From Streptomyces sp. ERV7 (GTDB lineage: Bacteria > Actinomycetota > Actinomycetes > Streptomycetales > Streptomycetaceae): a stretch of 64,000 bases of DNA. The stretch is taken from assembly GCF_001653515.1 (NCBI RefSeq), contig NZ_LYOY01000001.1, forward strand, positions 1,054,001 to 1,118,000, written 5' to 3'. The position numbers and the translations under genes were made by a program. Position 1 is the first letter of the stretch; each line of letters begins with the position of its first letter. Positions 53,657 through 64,000 of this stretch are shown piece after piece. A model generated the notes under the pieces. That model was given only the letters and a program-made list of their open reading frames with translations, did not search any database and was not told the DNA's origin.

Positions 53657-54316
53657 TCACGCCCCGCTGAGCGACAGCTTCGCCGCGAAGCCGAGGAAGA
53701 GGACGCCCGCCGCCGAGGTGGCGCCCGCCGACAGTCGCCTGCGGCGCCGGAAGGCGGCGGCCAGCCGGGTGCCGCTGAATATGAGCGTGGACAGGTACAG
53801 GAAGCTCGCCAGCTGGAGCAGTGTGCCGAGCACCAGGAAGGACAGCGCCGGATAGGCGTACCCGGGGTCCACGAACTGCACGAAGAAGGAGACCAGGAAC
53901 AGGATCGCCTTCGGGTTGAACAGGCTGAGCATCAGCGCGCGCCGGTAGGGCCGCTCGGCGGAGGTCTCCTGCTCGGGCCGCTCGGCCGCACCCGGCTCGG
54001 CCGCCGTGTGGCGGTTGCGCCACATGCCGAGGGCCTGGCGCAGCATGCCGATCGCCATCCAGGAGAGATACCCGGCACCGGCGTACTTGACGACGGTGAA
54101 CAGCAGCGGCGTCGTCTGCAGCAGCGACGCCGCCCCGAGCGCGGAGAGCGTCATCAGCACCGTGTCCCCGGTCCACACCCCCGCCGCGGCGACGTATCCC
54201 GTGCGCACCCCGCGCCGGGCCGCGACGGAGAGCACGTACAAGGAGTTGGGCCCCGGCGCCAGAATGATCAGCACCAGGCCCATGAGGTATGTCGGAAGAT
54301 CGGTTACACCCAGCAT
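53657..54316 (-). CDS. LysE/LeuE-family amino acid exporter
   Basis: A 219-residue protein with six predicted transmembrane helices. The family motif LAPGPNSLYVLSVAARRGVRTG (shown as APGPNSLYVLSVAARRG) is near residue 20, and SLFNPKAILFLVSFFVQFV begins the fourth helix. It resembles LeuE, which exports leucine and related amino acids. ATG 54316 is chosen since the 16 upstream codons are not family-like. It begins 45 bases after the megasynthase stop on the same strand and could be co-transcribed; export of the product or protection from it is possible but unproven. Confidence 0.87.
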   Translation of the reverse strand: MLGVTDLPTYLMGLVLIILAPGPNSLYVLSVAARRGVRTGYVAAAGVWTGDTVLMTLSALGAASLLQTTPLLFTVVKYAGAGYLSWMAIGMLRQALGMWRNRHTAAEPGAAERPEQETSAERPYRRALMLSLFNPKAILFLVSFFVQFVDPGYAYPALSFLVLGTLLQLASFLYLSTLIFSGTRLAAAFRRRRRLSAGATSAAGVLFLGFAAKLSLSGA

Positions 54317-54360
54317 GCGGGGGAGTGTCGCACACGAGTGCGAGGCGGGGCCTGTGTGTT

Positions 54361-63012
<8,652 letters not shown>

Positions 63013-63851
63013 GGCACCAACCCTCAATAGGCGTCTTTGAAATTCTCGGCACGCGGAAAGAGCCCGCGGGCCCTCGCTGGAAGCCGCCCGGCAGGCGCGT
63101 GCGATCCACCCACCTGGTGAGCGGAATTGGCAGGGGAGCGGAAGTAAGGAATGCGTCGCCGAAATGCCGCTGCGGGCGCGGAACTCCGGTGAGAGCAGGC
63201 GGTGCCGTGATGGAGCGCCACCTTCCTCGGAGCAGCAACCCTGCATGAGGAGAAGTCCACGGGTCAAGGGGATCATCCGCCGGGCGTGTCCCCCGTCGAA
63301 CCGTCAAAACCCCTTGGATTATGGGGTTCAGGCTGTTCGCTGTCATGTGCACGGTGGTATGAATTTGGCCAGCTTGTGGAGTTCACTTCACGTCAACGAA
63401 CCGGCCATGACGCGGCGAAAGATCGTGCTGTTGGCAAGTGCCCCAAGGTGAAAGCGCTGTATACGAGCGTTTTGCGACGCCCGTCGAGCGCCTATGTTGA
63501 GCCAAATCGGCTTGCGCGGCGGGGGTGAGGGTTCGACTCCGGTTAGCGGTCGGTGCACTCTGGGTATTCCCCCGTCCATGGCGGTGGGCCGTGTGCCGGC
63601 GGGGCTGAGGGATAGGTCACGCCGCAGGCTTTCTGGAAACCCTTGCGGGAGAATGGAATTGCCGCTTCACTGAAGCGCGATTCGGGATCCGTGCATCGGC
63701 CAATACGGCTGAGGCGCAATGGGTGATGGGTTCCGTGCGTGTATGCGTGCACCCTGCTCGGACGACCTGTGCGAGCGGTTCTTTACGGGGTGGGGCAGGA
63801 CGCGGCCGGACCCGGCGTGGTGCCGGGAATGAAAGTCGAAAGGTCATGGGG
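63013..63851. other. 839-base divergent promoter region of the megasynthase locus
   Basis: No gene supported. GC is clearly lower at about 63290-63520, where promoters are likely. TGGCCGGTTC on the minus strand (63407-63398) fits the AdpA consensus TGGCSNGWWY, but one chance match is not unlikely in this length. CAAGGGG and CCCCTTG occur as 7-bp inverted arms near 63270-63315. Confidence 0.5.
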
Positions 63852-64000
63852 ATGCAGCGCAAGTTATGCCCGGTCGAGACGATCTACGTGGCGCAGCGGA
63901 GCCGTGCCGTGCTCTCCTGCACCGTGCGCGGCGACCTCGACGAGGAGTTGCTCGCCGCGGCGTTCGCCGCCAAGGTCGCCGAGCACCCCTCGCTGCGCTG
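63852..64000 (+). CDS. condensation/acyltransferase-like protein (PapA5 type), N-terminal part
   Basis: Starts at ATG 63852 with GAAAGG eight bases upstream and runs off the window. The 49 visible residues, MQRKLCPVETIYVAQRSRAV and then GDLDEELLAAAFAAKVAEHPSLR, resemble the N-terminus of condensation-domain/phthiocerol dimycocerosyl transferase (PapA5)-like proteins of Streptomyces, which move acyl chains from a carrier to an alcohol or amine. The HHxxxD site would lie beyond the edge. Codon 5 is TTA (Leu), a rare bldA codon. Divergent from the megasynthase, it could release or acylate its carrier-bound product. Confidence 0.7.
   Translation, partial: MQRKLCPVETIYVAQRSRAVLSCTVRGDLDEELLAAAFAAKVAEHPSLR

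Noticed and set aside
63398..63407. AdpA binding site TGGCCGGTTC as an independent claim
   Set aside because: The consensus is degenerate; one match in about 840 bases on two strands is not rare enough, so it is only mentioned as support for the TTA observation.
63013..63851. Small open frames of 60-120 codons in the divergent promoter region
   Set aside because: None has a ribosome site or protein-like composition, and several overlap each other on both strands.

Overview
The window is chromosomal DNA of a Streptomyces or close relative. GC content is very high. Coding density is high, start codons are often GTG or TTG, and Actinobacteria-specific families are common (class F sortase-type genes, chaplin-like protein, SoxR, CitMHS, DUF402, prim-pol). 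TTA codons are almost absent. I see no rRNA, phage, transposase or CRISPR. The gene content from soxR to the SGNH lipase (about 11.5-36.8 kb) looks like conserved Streptomyces core chromosome; the two ends and the stretch 46-64 kb look more accessory.

Left part (1-18.4 kb): acyl-CoA metabolism with local TetR regulators (acyl-CoA dehydrogenase end, SDR-ligase-TetR operon, MaoC hydratase/TetR pair, acyl-CoA dehydrogenase/TetR divergent pair). Between these lie exported or hydrolytic enzymes (NamZ-like muramidase, erythromycin-esterase-like protein, alpha/beta hydrolase, penicillin-acylase-like Ntn hydrolase) and soxR. An ArsR regulator plus EamA exporter and an alcohol dehydrogenase follow.

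Middle (18.4-37 kb): a damaged locus where a class F sortase-like N-terminus runs straight into an N-terminally truncated aldehyde dehydrogenase. Then come CitMHS transporter, molybdopterin oxidoreductase, TetR, homogentisate dioxygenase (hmgA), a GntR regulator, a repeat-rich terminator zone, a PAS-GGDEF-EAL c-di-GMP protein, a secreted M6-like metalloprotease, tRNA-Lys(CUU) overlapping a prim-pol gene, a CoA-transferase, a transmembrane Ser/Thr kinase and a secreted SGNH lipase.

37-47 kb: a surface polysaccharide cluster (two GT2 glycosyltransferases, one frameshifted; polysaccharide deacetylase; Wzx-like flippase; opposed GH39-like hydrolase), then an AAA ATPase, short GntR, DUF402 and GNAT genes, and an AA10 lytic polysaccharide monooxygenase whose frame has lost its normal end.

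47.4-64 kb: specialised metabolism and resistance. A 66-residue lanthipeptide precursor is hidden under the LPMO read-through frame and is followed by a UUCG hairpin and a full LanM synthetase. Next come a short chaplin-like protein and a rifampicin monooxygenase (rox) preceded by a match to the rifamycin-associated element. A HAD phosphatase and LysE exporter precede a 2,883-residue megasynthase with the unusual order C-A-PCP-C-AL-KR-PCP and no thioesterase. It is divergent from a partial condensation/acyltransferase gene leaving the window. Both megasynthase-locus genes carry a TTA codon, which predicts bldA control. The lanAM pair and the megasynthase locus are the best candidates for undescribed systems.
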